Made by a program: the position numbers and the translations under genes
From: Methylobacterium frigidaeris
GTDB taxonomy: Bacteria > Pseudomonadota > Alphaproteobacteria > Rhizobiales > Beijerinckiaceae
Direction: 5' to 3'
NCBI RefSeq assembly: GCF_022179185.1
Contig: NZ_BPQJ01000007.1
Coordinates: forward strand, 186,001-250,000
Length of the DNA stretch: 64,000 bases
Shown here: piece by piece, positions 22,719 through 31,852 of the stretch
Layout of the letters: each line of letters starts with the position of its first letter
How positions within the stretch are numbered: the first letter of the stretch is position 1
Notes under the pieces: model-generated
The model's database searches: none
Told to the model about the DNA's origin: nothing
What the model saw: the letters and a program-made list of their open reading frames with translations, nothing else

Positions 22719-23531
22719 ATGGCCGGCTCCCTGCTGCGGCGCGCCCTGGACCTGGTGGAACTCCTCGCGAACCATCCGCGGGGGCTCCCGCTCCAGACCA
22801 TCGCCGAGACGCTGGATATCCCGAAGAGCGGCGCGCACCGGCTCCTGGCCGAGCTCGCCGAGCATCAATACGTCGTGCAGGACGGCGAGACCGGCCGCTA
22901 CCTGCTCACCACCAAGTTCGCGACGCTGGGCCTCAAGCATCTCTCGCGCACCGGCGTCGTCGATATTGCCCAGTCGGTGCTCAACCGGCTGGCGGATCTG
23001 AGCGGGGAACTCGCCCGCCTCGCGGTGGTGGATTACCCGCGCCTCGTCTGGGTGGCGAAGGCGCAGGGCGCCCGCACCGGCCTGCGCTACGACGGCGACA
23101 TGGGCACCGAGGCGCGGCTCTCCACCACCTCGACCGGCATCGCGTGGCTCGCCAGCCTCACGGACGAGGAGGCCTTGAGCCTGGTGATGCGCCAGGGCCT
23201 AGGTGCTCCCGAGACGTGCGGCCCCAACGCGCCGCGCACGGTCGCCGCCCTGATGACGCTGGTGAACGAGGCCCGCGCCCGCGGCTATGCCTGGGTGCAG
23301 GACACCAACACCCCGGGCGCCGCCGCGATGGCGGCCAACATCGTGCATCCGCAGACCGGCCGGGCGATCGGCAATCTCAGCGTCGCCGGTCCGAGCCTGC
23401 GCCTCACCGAGGCGCAGCGCGACGCCATCGCGCCGGACCTGCTCGCCGCCGCCGCCGACCTGTCCTCGGTCGGTGCCTTCTCCGAGTATCTCGGGGCGCT
23501 CGGCGGCCGGGCCCGAGTGGCGTCCGGATAA
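22719..23531 (+). CDS. IclR family transcriptional regulator
   Basis: A 270-residue regulator with an N-terminal winged helix (about residues 3-65; 'SLLRRALDLVELLANH', 'LPLQTIAETLDIPKSGAHRLL') and an effector-binding IclR domain (residues ~80-260, 'STTSTGIAWLAS', 'GYAWVQDTNTPG'). It lies 150 bp upstream of and in the same direction as the protocatechuate operon, and divergent from the DMT gene, with a palindromic operator pair upstream. IclR members such as PcaR/PcaU control pca genes elsewhere, so regulation of this operon by protocatechuate or beta-ketoadipate is likely but inferred. Confidence 0.87.
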   Translation: MAGSLLRRALDLVELLANHPRGLPLQTIAETLDIPKSGAHRLLAELAEHQYVVQDGETGRYLLTTKFATLGLKHLSRTGVVDIAQSVLNRLADLSGELARLAVVDYPRLVWVAKAQGARTGLRYDGDMGTEARLSTTSTGIAWLASLTDEEALSLVMRQGLGAPETCGPNAPRTVAALMTLVNEARARGYAWVQDTNTPGAAAMAANIVHPQTGRAIGNLSVAGPSLRLTEAQRDAIAPDLLAAAADLSSVGAFSEYLGALGGRARVASG

Positions 23532-23681
23532 CGCGATGTCCTGACGACACCCTCAAAATGGCTCGGGCCCCGGGACGGTGATAAATTCCGTGGGCGCGTC
23601 GAACGACCGGGCCGCAAGAGCCACCGAGGATCAACCCTCGCACGACCGTCACGGGCCCCGAAGGAGCCCCAGGAGGAAGCG

Positions 23682-24410
23682 ATGACCCATGCCGACAGCG
23701 AGTTCCTGCAGAGGGACCGCTCGATCCATCCGCCGGCCTTCACGCCGGACTACAAGACGAGCGTGCTGCGCTCGCCGCGCCGGGCAATGCTGTCGCTGCA
23801 ATCCTCCCTGTCGGAGGTGACCGGCCCGACCTTCGGGCACTCGGAGCTCGGCCCGCTCGACAACGACCTGATCCTCAACTACGCCCGCGAGGGCGAGCCG
23901 ATCGGCGAGCGGATCTTCGTCCACGGCCATGTCCGCGACGAGAACGGCCGCGGCATCCCCCACACCCTGGTCGAGTTCTGGCAGGCCAATGCGGGCGGGC
24001 GCTACCGCCACCGCAACGACCGCTACCTCGCGCCGATCGACCCGAATTTCGGCGGGTGCGGCCGGACGATCACCGACGAGAACGGGTTCTACTACTTCCG
24101 CACGATCAAGCCCGGGCCCTATCCCTGGCGCAACTTCCTCAATTCCTGGCGCCCGGCGCACATCCACTTCTCGGTGTTCGGCACCGGCTTCGCCCAGCGC
24201 CTCATCACCCAGATGTACTTCGAGGGCGACCCGCTGATCTGGCGTGATCCGATGGTGCTCGGCATCCCCGACCGCTCGGCCGCCGAGCGGCTGATCGCCC
24301 CCCTCGATCTCGGCGCCGCGGTGCCCCTCGACATGCTCGCCTACAAGTTCGACATCGTACTGCGCGGACGCCAGCAGACGTTGTTCGAGAACAAGCTCCA
24401 GGGGAACTGA
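23682..24410 (+). CDS. pcaH: protocatechuate 3,4-dioxygenase beta subunit
   Basis: A 242-residue non-haem Fe(III) intradiol dioxygenase subunit that cleaves protocatechuate to 3-carboxy-cis,cis-muconate. The four iron ligands are recognisable as Tyr115 ([11 protein letters not shown]), Tyr147 (PGPYPWRN), His160 and His162 (PAHIHF), the same order as in Pseudomonas putida PcaH. The ribosome site is AGGAGGAAGCG. It is the first gene of the pca operon, 4 nt before pcaG, with which it forms the (alpha beta) oligomer. Confidence 0.97.
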   Translation: MTHADSEFLQRDRSIHPPAFTPDYKTSVLRSPRRAMLSLQSSLSEVTGPTFGHSELGPLDNDLILNYAREGEPIGERIFVHGHVRDENGRGIPHTLVEFWQANAGGRYRHRNDRYLAPIDPNFGGCGRTITDENGFYYFRTIKPGPYPWRNFLNSWRPAHIHFSVFGTGFAQRLITQMYFEGDPLIWRDPMVLGIPDRSAAERLIAPLDLGAAVPLDMLAYKFDIVLRGRQQTLFENKLQGN

Positions 24411-24414
24411 GACA

Positions 24415-25050
24415 ATGGTCCAGCCGCTTCCCGTCCGCCTCCAGGAGACGCCGTCCCAGACCGCGGGTCCCTACGTCCATATCGGGCTGATCCCGCACCA
24501 GGCCGGCTTCGACATCTTCGAGACCAACTTCTCCAACGTGCTCACCGGCCCGGACACGAGGGGCGAGCGCATCCGGATCGAGGGCCGGGTCTTCGACGGC
24601 GCCGGGTCGCTGGTGCGCGACGCCTTCATCGAGATCTGGCAGGCCAACGCCGCCGGCCGCTACAACCACCCGGCCGACCGCCAGGAGGGCAAGCCCCTCG
24701 ACGAGGGTTTTCGCGGCTGGGGCCGCACCGGCTCGGACTTCGAGACCGGCCTGTGGCACTTCGAGACGGTCAAGCCCGGCCCGGTCGACGGCCGGAAAGG
24801 GCATCGCCCGATGGCGCCGCACATCAACCTCTGGATCGCCGCCCGCGGCATCAATATCGGCCTGCAGACCCGGCTCTACTTCGCCGACGAGACCGAGGCG
24901 AATGCCGACGACCCGGTGCTGAACCTCGTCGAGCGCGGCCCGCTGCGCGACAGCCTCTTGGCGAAGCGCGAGGAGCGCGACGGCAAGGCCGTCTACGTCT
25001 TCGACATCCATCTCCAGGGCCCGCACGAGACCGTCTTCTTCGACGTCTGA
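24415..25050 (+). CDS. pcaG: protocatechuate 3,4-dioxygenase alpha subunit
   Basis: A 211-residue partner of PcaH. The family start 'ETPSQTAGPYVHIGLIP' (in two parts) and the shared intradiol fold motifs 'IEIWQANAAGRYNHPADR' and 'FETVKPGPVDGR' are present, while the iron-binding Tyr/His pairs of the beta subunit are absent, as expected for an alpha subunit. The alpha subunit helps shape the active site at the interface. The start overlaps the pcaH ribosomal exit spacing closely (4-nt gap), so translation is coupled. Confidence 0.96.
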   Translation: MVQPLPVRLQETPSQTAGPYVHIGLIPHQAGFDIFETNFSNVLTGPDTRGERIRIEGRVFDGAGSLVRDAFIEIWQANAAGRYNHPADRQEGKPLDEGFRGWGRTGSDFETGLWHFETVKPGPVDGRKGHRPMAPHINLWIAARGINIGLQTRLYFADETEANADDPVLNLVERGPLRDSLLAKREERDGKAVYVFDIHLQGPHETVFFDV

Positions 25051-25088
25051 CCCGCGCCACCGACGAGAGCAAGAACCAGGAGACCACC

Positions 25089-25922
25089 ATGAACCCCGTC
25101 GTCATCGCCGTCGCGATCACCGGCTCGGTGCCGCGCAAGAAGGACAACCCGGCGGTGCCCACCACCGTCGCCGAGCAGGTCGAGTCGACCCACCAGGCCT
25201 TCGAGGCCGGCGCCACCCTCGTCCACATCCACGTCCGCAACGACGACGAGTCGCCCTCCTCCGACCCGGACAAGTTCGCCGCCGTCCAGGAGGGCGTGCG
25301 CAAGCACTGCCCCGGCATGATCGTGCAGTTCTCGACCGGCGGCCGCGGCCGCGACCCGAGCGCGCGCGGGCTCTCGCTGGTCCACCGGCCCGACATGGCC
25401 TCGCTCTCGACCGGCTCGGTCAACTTCCCGAGCATCGTCTACGAGAACCACGCGACGCTGGTGAACGACCTCGCCGGTTCGATGCACAAGCATGGGATCC
25501 GGCCCGAGATCGAGATCTTCGACCTCTCCCACATCCACGGCGCCAAGCGGCTGATCGAGGAAGGGCTGATGGATGCCCACCCGCACGTGCAGTTCGTGAT
25601 GGGCGTGAAGAACGCGATGCCGGCCGACGAGCACCTGCTCGACATCCTGCTCGCCGAGACCCGTCGGGTGATTCCGGGCGCGACCTGGACCGCCGCCGGC
25701 ATCGGCCGCGAGCAGGCCCGCGTCATGGGCTGGGCGCTGGCCCGCGGGGCGGATGCGGTGCGCACCGGGCTCGAGGACAACATCCGGGTGACCAAGGACC
25801 GGCTCGCGGCGAGCAACGCAGAGCTGGTCTCGCTGGCGGCCGAGATGGTGACGCGCCACAACCGCCGCGTCGCGACGCCGGCGGAGGCGCGCGCCCTCCT
25901 CCACCTGAAGCCCGCGGCCTGA
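25089..25922 (+). CDS. BKACE-family (DUF849) 3-keto acid cleavage enzyme
   Basis: A 277-residue TIM-barrel enzyme starting at ATG 25089 with AGGAGACC upstream. The Zn site motif 'HIHVR' gives His46 and His48; 'QFSTGGRG', 'PEIEIFDLSH' and 'GREQARVMGWALARGADAVRTGLEDN' are family hallmarks. BKACE enzymes condense a beta-keto acid with acetyl-CoA and release acetoacetate plus a CoA ester. Its position between pcaG and pcaB, with no pcaI, pcaJ or pcaF in the operon, suggests that it acts on beta-ketoadipate to give succinyl-CoA and acetoacetate. Family assignment strong; substrate inferred from context only. Confidence 0.85.
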   Translation: MNPVVIAVAITGSVPRKKDNPAVPTTVAEQVESTHQAFEAGATLVHIHVRNDDESPSSDPDKFAAVQEGVRKHCPGMIVQFSTGGRGRDPSARGLSLVHRPDMASLSTGSVNFPSIVYENHATLVNDLAGSMHKHGIRPEIEIFDLSHIHGAKRLIEEGLMDAHPHVQFVMGVKNAMPADEHLLDILLAETRRVIPGATWTAAGIGREQARVMGWALARGADAVRTGLEDNIRVTKDRLAASNAELVSLAAEMVTRHNRRVATPAEARALLHLKPAA

Positions 25923-25926
25923 TCCG

Positions 25927-27285
25927 ATGACGCTCTCGGCCCTCGACTCCGCCCTGCTCGGGCCCCTCTTCGCCACGGACGCCATGCGCGCCGTCTTCGC
26001 CGACGAGGCCCGGGTCGCGGCGATGCTGCGGGCCGAGGCGGCCCTGGCGCGGGCGCAGGCCGAGGCCGGCCTGGTGCCGGCCGGGCTCAGTCCCGCCATC
26101 GACGCGATCGCACCGGAATCCCTCGATCCCGGCGCCCTCGGCCGGCGCACCGCCATCTCGGGCGTGCCGGTGATCCCGTTCGTGAAGGCGGTGCAGGCCG
26201 CGCTTCCCCCCGAGTTGGAACCCGCGTTCCACAAGGCCACCACCACCCAGGACATCGCCGACACCGCCCTGGTGCTCCAGGTCCGCGACGCCCTCGACCT
26301 CGTCGCGGCCGATCTGCGGGCGATCCTCGAGGGACTGTCGGGCCTCGCCCGGCAGCACCGCGAGACGCCCTGCGTCGGGCGCACCTACGGCCAGCACGCG
26401 GCGCCCGTGACCTTCGGCTTCAAGGCGGCGATCTGGGCTCTCGGCATCGCCGAGGTGGCGGCCCTGCTGCCGGCCCTGCGCGACCGGGTGCTCACCGCCT
26501 CCCTCGGCGGCCCGGTCGGCACGCTTGCCGGCCTCGGCGAGAAGGCGGAGGCCGTGGGCGACGGCTTCGCCGAGGCGCTGGGCCTCCACCCGGACCTCGC
26601 GCCCTGGCACACGCGCCGCGCCCGCATCGCCGAAACCGGCTCCTGGCTCGCCCTGCTGATGGGAGCGCTCGCCAAGTTCGCCACCGACGTCGCCCACCTC
26701 GCCACTACCGAGGTCGGTGAGGTGGCCGAGCCCTACGTGCCGGGCCGCGGCGGCTCCTCGGCGATGCCGCACAAGCGCAATCCCGTCTCCTCGACGGTGA
26801 TCCTGTCCGCCTTCGGCGCCGCCAAGGGCACGAGCCTGACGCTCCTCGACGGGATGGCGGCGGCGCACGAGCGCCCGGCCGGCGCCTGGCACGCGGAGTG
26901 GCACGCCCTGCCGACCCTGTTCGGCCTCGCCTCCGGAGCGCTCCGCGAGGCGCGCGGCCTCGCGCAAGGGCTGGTGCCCGACCCCGAGCGGATGGCCCGC
27001 AACCTCGACGTGACAAAGGGCCTTCTCTTCGCCGATGCCGCCGCGAGCCGGCTCAGTCCCGTGATCGGCGCCAAGGCGGCCCATGCCCTGGTGGAGGAGG
27101 CCGCCGGCGCCGTGCGCGACGGCAAGGGCTCGCTCCAGGAGGTTTTGCGCGCCCGTCCCGAGGCGGCGGGCGCCGACCTCGACGCCGCCTTCGATCTCGG
27201 CCCCGCCATCCGCGCCGGGGCCCGCACCGCCGACCGGGCGTTGGCGGAAGTCTCGCGCCTCGCCGCCTTCCTGCACTCCGCTTGA
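25927..27285 (+). CDS. pcaB: 3-carboxy-cis,cis-muconate cycloisomerase
   Basis: A 452-residue member of the fumarase/aspartase superfamily that lactonises the PcaHG product to 4-carboxymuconolactone. The superfamily signature 'GRGGSSAMPHKRNPVS' is complete, with 'TTTQDIADTALVLQ' and 'GRTYGQHAAPVTFG' as substrate-binding segments. It starts 4 nt after the BKACE gene and is followed by pcaL with an 11-nt gap, so it is translationally embedded in the operon. Length is typical. Confidence 0.95.
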   Translation: MTLSALDSALLGPLFATDAMRAVFADEARVAAMLRAEAALARAQAEAGLVPAGLSPAIDAIAPESLDPGALGRRTAISGVPVIPFVKAVQAALPPELEPAFHKATTTQDIADTALVLQVRDALDLVAADLRAILEGLSGLARQHRETPCVGRTYGQHAAPVTFGFKAAIWALGIAEVAALLPALRDRVLTASLGGPVGTLAGLGEKAEAVGDGFAEALGLHPDLAPWHTRRARIAETGSWLALLMGALAKFATDVAHLATTEVGEVAEPYVPGRGGSSAMPHKRNPVSSTVILSAFGAAKGTSLTLLDGMAAAHERPAGAWHAEWHALPTLFGLASGALREARGLAQGLVPDPERMARNLDVTKGLLFADAAASRLSPVIGAKAAHALVEEAAGAVRDGKGSLQEVLRARPEAAGADLDAAFDLGPAIRAGARTADRALAEVSRLAAFLHSA

Positions 27286-27296
27286 CCGAGGATCCC

Positions 27297-28478
27297 ATGC
27301 CCCAGATCGAGGCCAACGGTACCCTTCTGAACTACGAGCTGTCGGGCCCGAGTGGCGCGCCGGTGGTGGTGTTCTCCAACTCGCTCGGCACCTCTCTGGC
27401 GATGTGGGACCGGCTGGTGCCGGCCTTGCGCGGCCGCTATCGCGTGCTGCGCTACGACACCCGCGGCCACGGCGGCTCGCAGGTGCGTGACGCGCGCATC
27501 GAGGTCGAGGATCTGGCCGAGGACCTGATCGGCCTGCTCGACGCGCTGAACATCCCCCGCGCCCACGTGGTCGGGCTGTCGCTCGGCGGCATGACCGGCC
27601 AGGCGGCGGCGAGCCGCCATCCCGACCGGGTGATCAGCCTGACCCTGATGGCGACCGCCGCCTTCATGCCGAGCGAGGCGTCGTGGAACGAGCGCGCCGA
27701 GCTGGTGCGCGCCCAAGGCACGGCGGCGATCGTCGAGGCGACGATGACCCGCTGGTTCACGCCGGACTTCCCGGGCGCTGCCCCCGATGCGGTCGCACCG
27801 GTGCGCGAGCAGTTCGTCGGCACCGATGCCGCCGGCTACGCCGTGTGCTGCAACGCCATCGGCCGCATGGACCTGCGCCCGGTCCTCGACCGGATCACGG
27901 CGCCGACCCTGGTGATCGCCGGGCGCGACGACCCCGCAACGCCGCCCGCCATGGCGCAGGAGATCTGCGACGGCATCCGCCACGCCGAGCTGGTGGTGCT
28001 TCCGAACGCAGCCCACCTCCTCGCCGTCGAGCAGCCGGCAGCCACCGCCGCCCATCTCCTCGGCTTCCTCGACCGGCACCGGGAGGCTGCCGACTCGGCC
28101 ACCGGCGCGGTGGCGTTCGAGGAGGGGCTGTCCAACCGCAAGAGCGTGCTCGGCGACGCCCATGTCGAGCGCTCGCTCGCCGCGGCAGGCGGTTTCGCCG
28201 GGCCGTGGCAGGACTTCATCACCCGCACCGCCTGGGGCGAGGTCTGGGGCGACCCGCGCATCCCGTGGAAGACCCGCTCCTTCGTGACGCTCGCCATGAT
28301 GGTGGCGCTCGGCCGCGAGGAGGAGTTCAAGCTCCATGTCCGCCCGGCCCTGCGCAACGGCGTCACCCCGTCGGAGCTGCAAGCCCTGCTGATCCAGACC
28401 GCGATCTATGCCGGCGTGCCGGCGGCGAACGGCGCCTTCCGCTGGGCCCGCGAGGTGCTGGGCGAAGACCTCACCTGA
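27297..28478 (+). CDS. pcaL: PcaD-PcaC fusion: 3-oxoadipate enol-lactonase / 4-carboxymuconolactone decarboxylase
   Basis: A 393-residue bifunctional enzyme. Residues 1-260 are an alpha/beta-hydrolase: nucleophile Ser95 in GLSLGG, Asp in 'GRDDPATPP' and His in 'PNAAHLLAVE', hydrolysing beta-ketoadipate enol-lactone. Residues about 270-390 are the carboxymuconolactone decarboxylase (PcaC) with 'NRKSVLGDAHVERSLA', 'PWKTRSFVTLAMM' and 'LRNGVTPSELQALLIQTAIYAGVPA' (read as parts). The order D-C is the same as in other actinobacterial and alphaproteobacterial PcaL proteins. It would release beta-ketoadipate, the substrate proposed for the BKACE enzyme. Confidence 0.95.
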   Translation: MPQIEANGTLLNYELSGPSGAPVVVFSNSLGTSLAMWDRLVPALRGRYRVLRYDTRGHGGSQVRDARIEVEDLAEDLIGLLDALNIPRAHVVGLSLGGMTGQAAASRHPDRVISLTLMATAAFMPSEASWNERAELVRAQGTAAIVEATMTRWFTPDFPGAAPDAVAPVREQFVGTDAAGYAVCCNAIGRMDLRPVLDRITAPTLVIAGRDDPATPPAMAQEICDGIRHAELVVLPNAAHLLAVEQPAATAAHLLGFLDRHREAADSATGAVAFEEGLSNRKSVLGDAHVERSLAAAGGFAGPWQDFITRTAWGEVWGDPRIPWKTRSFVTLAMMVALGREEEFKLHVRPALRNGVTPSELQALLIQTAIYAGVPAANGAFRWAREVLGEDLT

Positions 28479-28544
28479 GCCGATGCGCCGGGGCGGCCGG
28501 GATGGTAGAGCAGGCGCCATCCCGCCGCCCTCCCCTGTTCGATC

Positions 28545-29189
28545 ATGGATGCCGTCACGCCCCGCCCCTCCCGCACCAAGGATCCCGAGCGGACCAAGGC
28601 CGACATCCTGGCGGTCGCGACGGAGGAATTCGCTGCCTTCGGGCTCAGCGGCGCGCGCGTGGATGCCATCGCGGAGCGGACCCGCACCTCGAAGCGGATG
28701 ATCTACTACTATTTCGGCGGCAAGGAGGGCCTGTACCTCGCGGTGCTGGAGAAGGCCTACGCCGATATCCGGCAGGTCGAGGCCGATCTCGACCTCGGCA
28801 ATCTCGCCCCCGCCGAGGCGATCCGCCGGCTCGTCGAGTTCACCTTCGAGTATGACGACGCCCATCCGGACTTCATCCGCCTCGTCACGATCGAGAACAT
28901 CCACCGGGCCGAGCACCTGTCCGGCTCGGAGACGATCCGCGGGCTCAATCTCGGGGTGATCCAGTCCATCACCGACATCATCGCCCGCGGGCAGCGCGAG
29001 GGCCTCTTCCGCCCCGACGTCGATCCGCTCGACGTGCACCTGATGATCAGCGCCCTGTGCTTCTTCCGGGTCTCGAACCGCCACACCTTCGGGGCGATCT
29101 TCTCCGTCGATCTCGACGCGCCGGGCTTGCGGGCGCGCCACAAGCGGATGATCGGCGACGCGGTCATCGGCATGCTCGCCCTGCGCTGA
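28545..29189 (+). CDS. TetR/AcrR family transcriptional regulator
   Basis: A 214-residue regulator with an N-terminal TetR HTH (residues ~15-70; 'KADILAVATEEFAAFGLSG', 'VDAIAERTRTSKRMIYYYFG') and a C-terminal ligand domain resembling the TetR_C_34/RutR-like class ('FIRLVTIENIHRAEHL'). It follows pcaL by 66 bp in the same direction and may be part of the pca unit or the first gene after it. RutR-type TetRs bind small aromatic or pyrimidine ligands; a role in aromatic sensing is possible but not shown. Confidence 0.87.
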   Translation: MDAVTPRPSRTKDPERTKADILAVATEEFAAFGLSGARVDAIAERTRTSKRMIYYYFGGKEGLYLAVLEKAYADIRQVEADLDLGNLAPAEAIRRLVEFTFEYDDAHPDFIRLVTIENIHRAEHLSGSETIRGLNLGVIQSITDIIARGQREGLFRPDVDPLDVHLMISALCFFRVSNRHTFGAIFSVDLDAPGLRARHKRMIGDAVIGMLALR

Positions 29190-29264
29190 TCCGGCCGGGA
29201 ACCGGATTCGGCGCAAGGTGATTACTCTCCCAAGACTGCACGCCATCTTTTGGAGGAGAGCCCG

Positions 29265-29507
29265 ATGACCAGGGGCACCAGCCGCCTCATCCTGCTCGCC
29301 GTCCTGGCCGCGTCGCCTGTCCTGGCGCAGGTCACGGACACGCCGCAGCGCAGCCGCGAGAAGACCCCCAACATGCCGCCGCCCCACGAGACGCTGCCCG
29401 AGCGCGTCCGCCCCGGCGACACCGACGCGACCGGCACCGTGCGACCGAGCGCACCGACACCGGACCCCAAGGCGAGCGACGGGGTGCTGCGGCCGCAGAA
29501 GGGGTGA
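29265..29507 (+). CDS. small exported Pro-rich protein
   Basis: An 80-residue protein with a strong ribosome site (TGGAGGAGAG) before ATG 29265. A signal peptide (LILLAVLAASPVLAQ, cleavage near residue 22) precedes a ~58-residue hydrophilic tail dominated by Pro, Thr, Asp and Arg, with no Cys. It is likely unstructured and periplasmic. No family or function is recognised. It is followed by a perfect 18-bp hairpin. Confidence 0.7.
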   Translation: MTRGTSRLILLAVLAASPVLAQVTDTPQRSREKTPNMPPPHETLPERVRPGDTDATGTVRPSAPTPDPKASDGVLRPQKG

Positions 29508-29512
29508 GCCGT

Positions 29513-29534
29513 CTTCGATCCTGCAAAATCGAAG
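29513..29534. terminator. alternative hairpin overlapping the 18-bp stem
   Basis: CTTCGAT (29513-29519) pairs with ATCGAAG (29528-29534). Its right arm shares bases 29531-29534 with the large stem, so the two structures exclude each other. Confidence 0.35.
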
Positions 29535-29577
29535 CGCGGGATCCCCTCACCCGCGTGGAGAGGGGATCCCGCGCTTC
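29531..29577. terminator. perfect 18-bp bidirectional terminator hairpin
   Basis: Bases 29531-29548 and 29560-29577 are exact reverse complements around an 11-nt loop, between the small exported protein and the convergent TonB receptor. No T run on the + side; minus-strand transcription enters it from the receptor gene. Confidence 0.75.
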
Positions 29578-29612
29578 ACCTCAAAGCGTCGATCTCGATA
29601 TCTTTTCGTCCC

Positions 29613-31757
29613 TCAAAACCGCGCCGTCAGAAAAACCCGCACATTCCGCCCCGGCAGCACGATCTCGTCCTTCTTGAACGAGGCCGAGTTGCGGATCACG
29701 TCGTTGAGCAGGTTCGTGCCCTGCACGCCGAGGGTCACCTCGCTCCAGCCGGTCACCGCCGGGTCGAAGGCCTTGGTGTAACTGACCTCCGCCCGCAGGT
29801 TGTCGTAGCCCGGCGTGCGCGTCTCGTAGGGCGCGGTCTCGGTATGGGCGAAGGCGTGGAGCAGGTTCACCCGCGCGTACCAGCCATCCGCCCGCACGAA
29901 GACGCCGCCGCCGACGCGGTGCGGCGGGATGCGCGGCACGTAGGTGCCGTCGTCGAAGGTGGCGCGCACGAAGTCGTACTGGGCCTCGATGCCGGCAAAG
30001 CCGTTGCCGACGGGCAGGAGATCGAGCTGCGAGCCGATCTCGGCGCCGGCGAAGGTCGCGTTCTGCTGCGAGTAGACGACCTGGGCGAGTTCGTCGTCGC
30101 TGCCGCAGCTGCCGAAATCGTCGCCGCAGCGCAGGCCGGTCAGGCGCTTGTAGATGAAGCCGGTGTAGCGGGTGTAGTAGCCGGTGGCGTCGAGGCGGAA
30201 CGGGCCCACGGCGCGGCGGATGCTGGCCTCGATGGTGCGGGCGCGCTCCTTCTTCAGGTTCGGATCGCCGATCTCGAAGGTCTCGGTCGCATCGTGCGGC
30301 CCGCGGGAATAGAGCTCGAACGCGGACGGCGCGCGCTCGACGTACTGACCGGTGAGGCTGGCGACGAAGCCGTCGGGCAGGTCCTGCAGCACGCCGAAGC
30401 TGGCGCTCTTCGGAGCGAAGCGCCGGCGGCGGCCGTAGGAGAGCGGGTCCTCGCCGTCGACCGGAATGTAATCGCCGGGAAACAGCGTCGCGGTGCCGGT
30501 GGAGCGCGCGCCCTCGATCCGGCCCGCCGCCTGGAGGCGCAGGCCCCGCTCCAGGCGCAGCTCTTCGAACAGGTACACGGCGTTGCTGCGCGAATCGGTC
30601 GGTGCCAGCAAACCGCCCGCCTCGCCCGATGTGCCGATCAGCCGACGGTCGGCCTGGAGGCCGAGCGCCCCGGTGAGCGTGCCGATGCTGGTGAGCACCG
30701 GCACGTGCTGGATCTCGAGCCGGCCTTCCGCCTCGCGGCTCTTGAAGGTCGCCTGGATGCCGTCGATCCCGTTCTCGCCGATGCCGATCTCGTTGTGGCG
30801 GTAATTCGAGCCGCCGAGCCAGAACCGGATCGCCTCGATGGGCCCGTCGACCGGGCGGTACTCGCCCTTGGCCTGGAGCTTGTCCTGGGTGGGGTCGAGG
30901 CGGGTGCGGCTCTCGGCGGCCTCGCCGCCCGGGATCTGGTAGAGCGCATCGTAGTGGCTGAACGACAGGCCGACGAAGCCGCGGTCGAACAGGTACGACA
31001 TCCCGACCGCGCCGCCCTGTGATTCGTTGGCCGAGTTGCGCTGGATGCCGAGCGGCGTGGCGTAGCTGTCGGCGGCGGTCTTGAACGCGTCGGCGTGGAA
31101 GGCGACCGACTGGCCGGCAGCATCCACCGTCGCGGCGACGTTGCGGCCGTTATCGACCGACGAGTACCCGGTGGTGACCTGTCCCGCATAGCCGTTCGGC
31201 GGCGTGAGCGTCGGGATGCGGTTGTTCTCCGCCGAGACCACGCCGCCGATCGCCTGGCTGCCGTAGCGCAGGGAAGCCGGGCCGCGAATGACCTCGATGC
31301 GGTTGGCGACGAGCGGGTTGATCGGCACGGCGTGGTCCTCGCCGAGATCCGAGACGTCGTGGACGCCGATGCCGTTCTCCTGGATCCGCACCCGGCTCGT
31401 ATCGAGGCCGCGGATGATCGGCCGGCTCGCCGCCCCCGGCGCGTAGGTGGTGGCGGAGAGACCCGGCCGGTCGAACAGGGCGTCGCCGAGGGTGCGGGGC
31501 TGCTGGCGCACGATGTCGGCCTGGGTCACCACCGTGACCGGCGAGAAGGTGGTGGTGACGACCGGCAGCACCCCGACCGGAAAGACGCCTCCTCCTCCGC
31601 TCCCTGCGCCGCCAGACGGCGCCGCCGCGATCGGGCTCGGCGAGGCGACGTCGATCGTGTCGAGGGCGATGTCCTCGGCGCGCGCCGCCGGGCCCGCGAG
31701 AGTGACGGCCGCCGCCAGCAGTACCGGCCCCGCCCCGAACGATCCCACCTTGCCCAT
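29613..31757 (-). CDS. ZnuD-like TonB-dependent receptor (probable zinc uptake)
   Basis: A 714-residue outer-membrane receptor from ATG 31757 (GGGGGCGGG upstream). Signal peptide about residues 1-26 (cleavage near ARA-ED), TonB-box-like DTIDVAS, then a plug with 'DALFDRPGLSATTY', 'RPIIRGLDTSRVRIQENGI', 'SDLGEDHAVPINP' and 'IEVIRGPASLRYGS'. The plug sequence SDxxxDHA followed by an RGPxxLxYGS segment resembles neisserial ZnuD. The barrel ends ...RVFLTARF with terminal Phe. A His/Glu-rich zinc loop is not obvious. Two Zur-like palindromes upstream fit zinc control. Assignment to zinc is inference. Confidence 0.82.
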   Translation of the reverse strand: MGKVGSFGAGPVLLAAAVTLAGPAARAEDIALDTIDVASPSPIAAAPSGGAGSGGGGVFPVGVLPVVTTTFSPVTVVTQADIVRQQPRTLGDALFDRPGLSATTYAPGAASRPIIRGLDTSRVRIQENGIGVHDVSDLGEDHAVPINPLVANRIEVIRGPASLRYGSQAIGGVVSAENNRIPTLTPPNGYAGQVTTGYSSVDNGRNVAATVDAAGQSVAFHADAFKTAADSYATPLGIQRNSANESQGGAVGMSYLFDRGFVGLSFSHYDALYQIPGGEAAESRTRLDPTQDKLQAKGEYRPVDGPIEAIRFWLGGSNYRHNEIGIGENGIDGIQATFKSREAEGRLEIQHVPVLTSIGTLTGALGLQADRRLIGTSGEAGGLLAPTDSRSNAVYLFEELRLERGLRLQAAGRIEGARSTGTATLFPGDYIPVDGEDPLSYGRRRRFAPKSASFGVLQDLPDGFVASLTGQYVERAPSAFELYSRGPHDATETFEIGDPNLKKERARTIEASIRRAVGPFRLDATGYYTRYTGFIYKRLTGLRCGDDFGSCGSDDELAQVVYSQQNATFAGAEIGSQLDLLPVGNGFAGIEAQYDFVRATFDDGTYVPRIPPHRVGGGVFVRADGWYARVNLLHAFAHTETAPYETRTPGYDNLRAEVSYTKAFDPAVTGWSEVTLGVQGTNLLNDVIRNSASFKKDEIVLPGRNVRVFLTARF

Positions 31758-31770
31758 GCCCGCCCCCGCA

Positions 31771-31786
31771 AACGCTATAACATTGC
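31771..31786. promoter_or_regulatory. Zur-like box 1 upstream of the ZnuD-like gene
   Basis: AACGCTATAACATTGC keeps the right half of the alphaproteobacterial Zur palindrome (consensus around ATGTTATAACAT) exactly and the left half partly. It is 14-29 nt upstream of the start, where binding would block transcription or initiation. Confidence 0.45.
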
Positions 31787-31852
31787 ATTCGCGTACGGAG
31801 AGACGGGCTGGCAAGGGGAGAGTCGGCGCGCCTCGCACGTGGCGCGCCAAGC

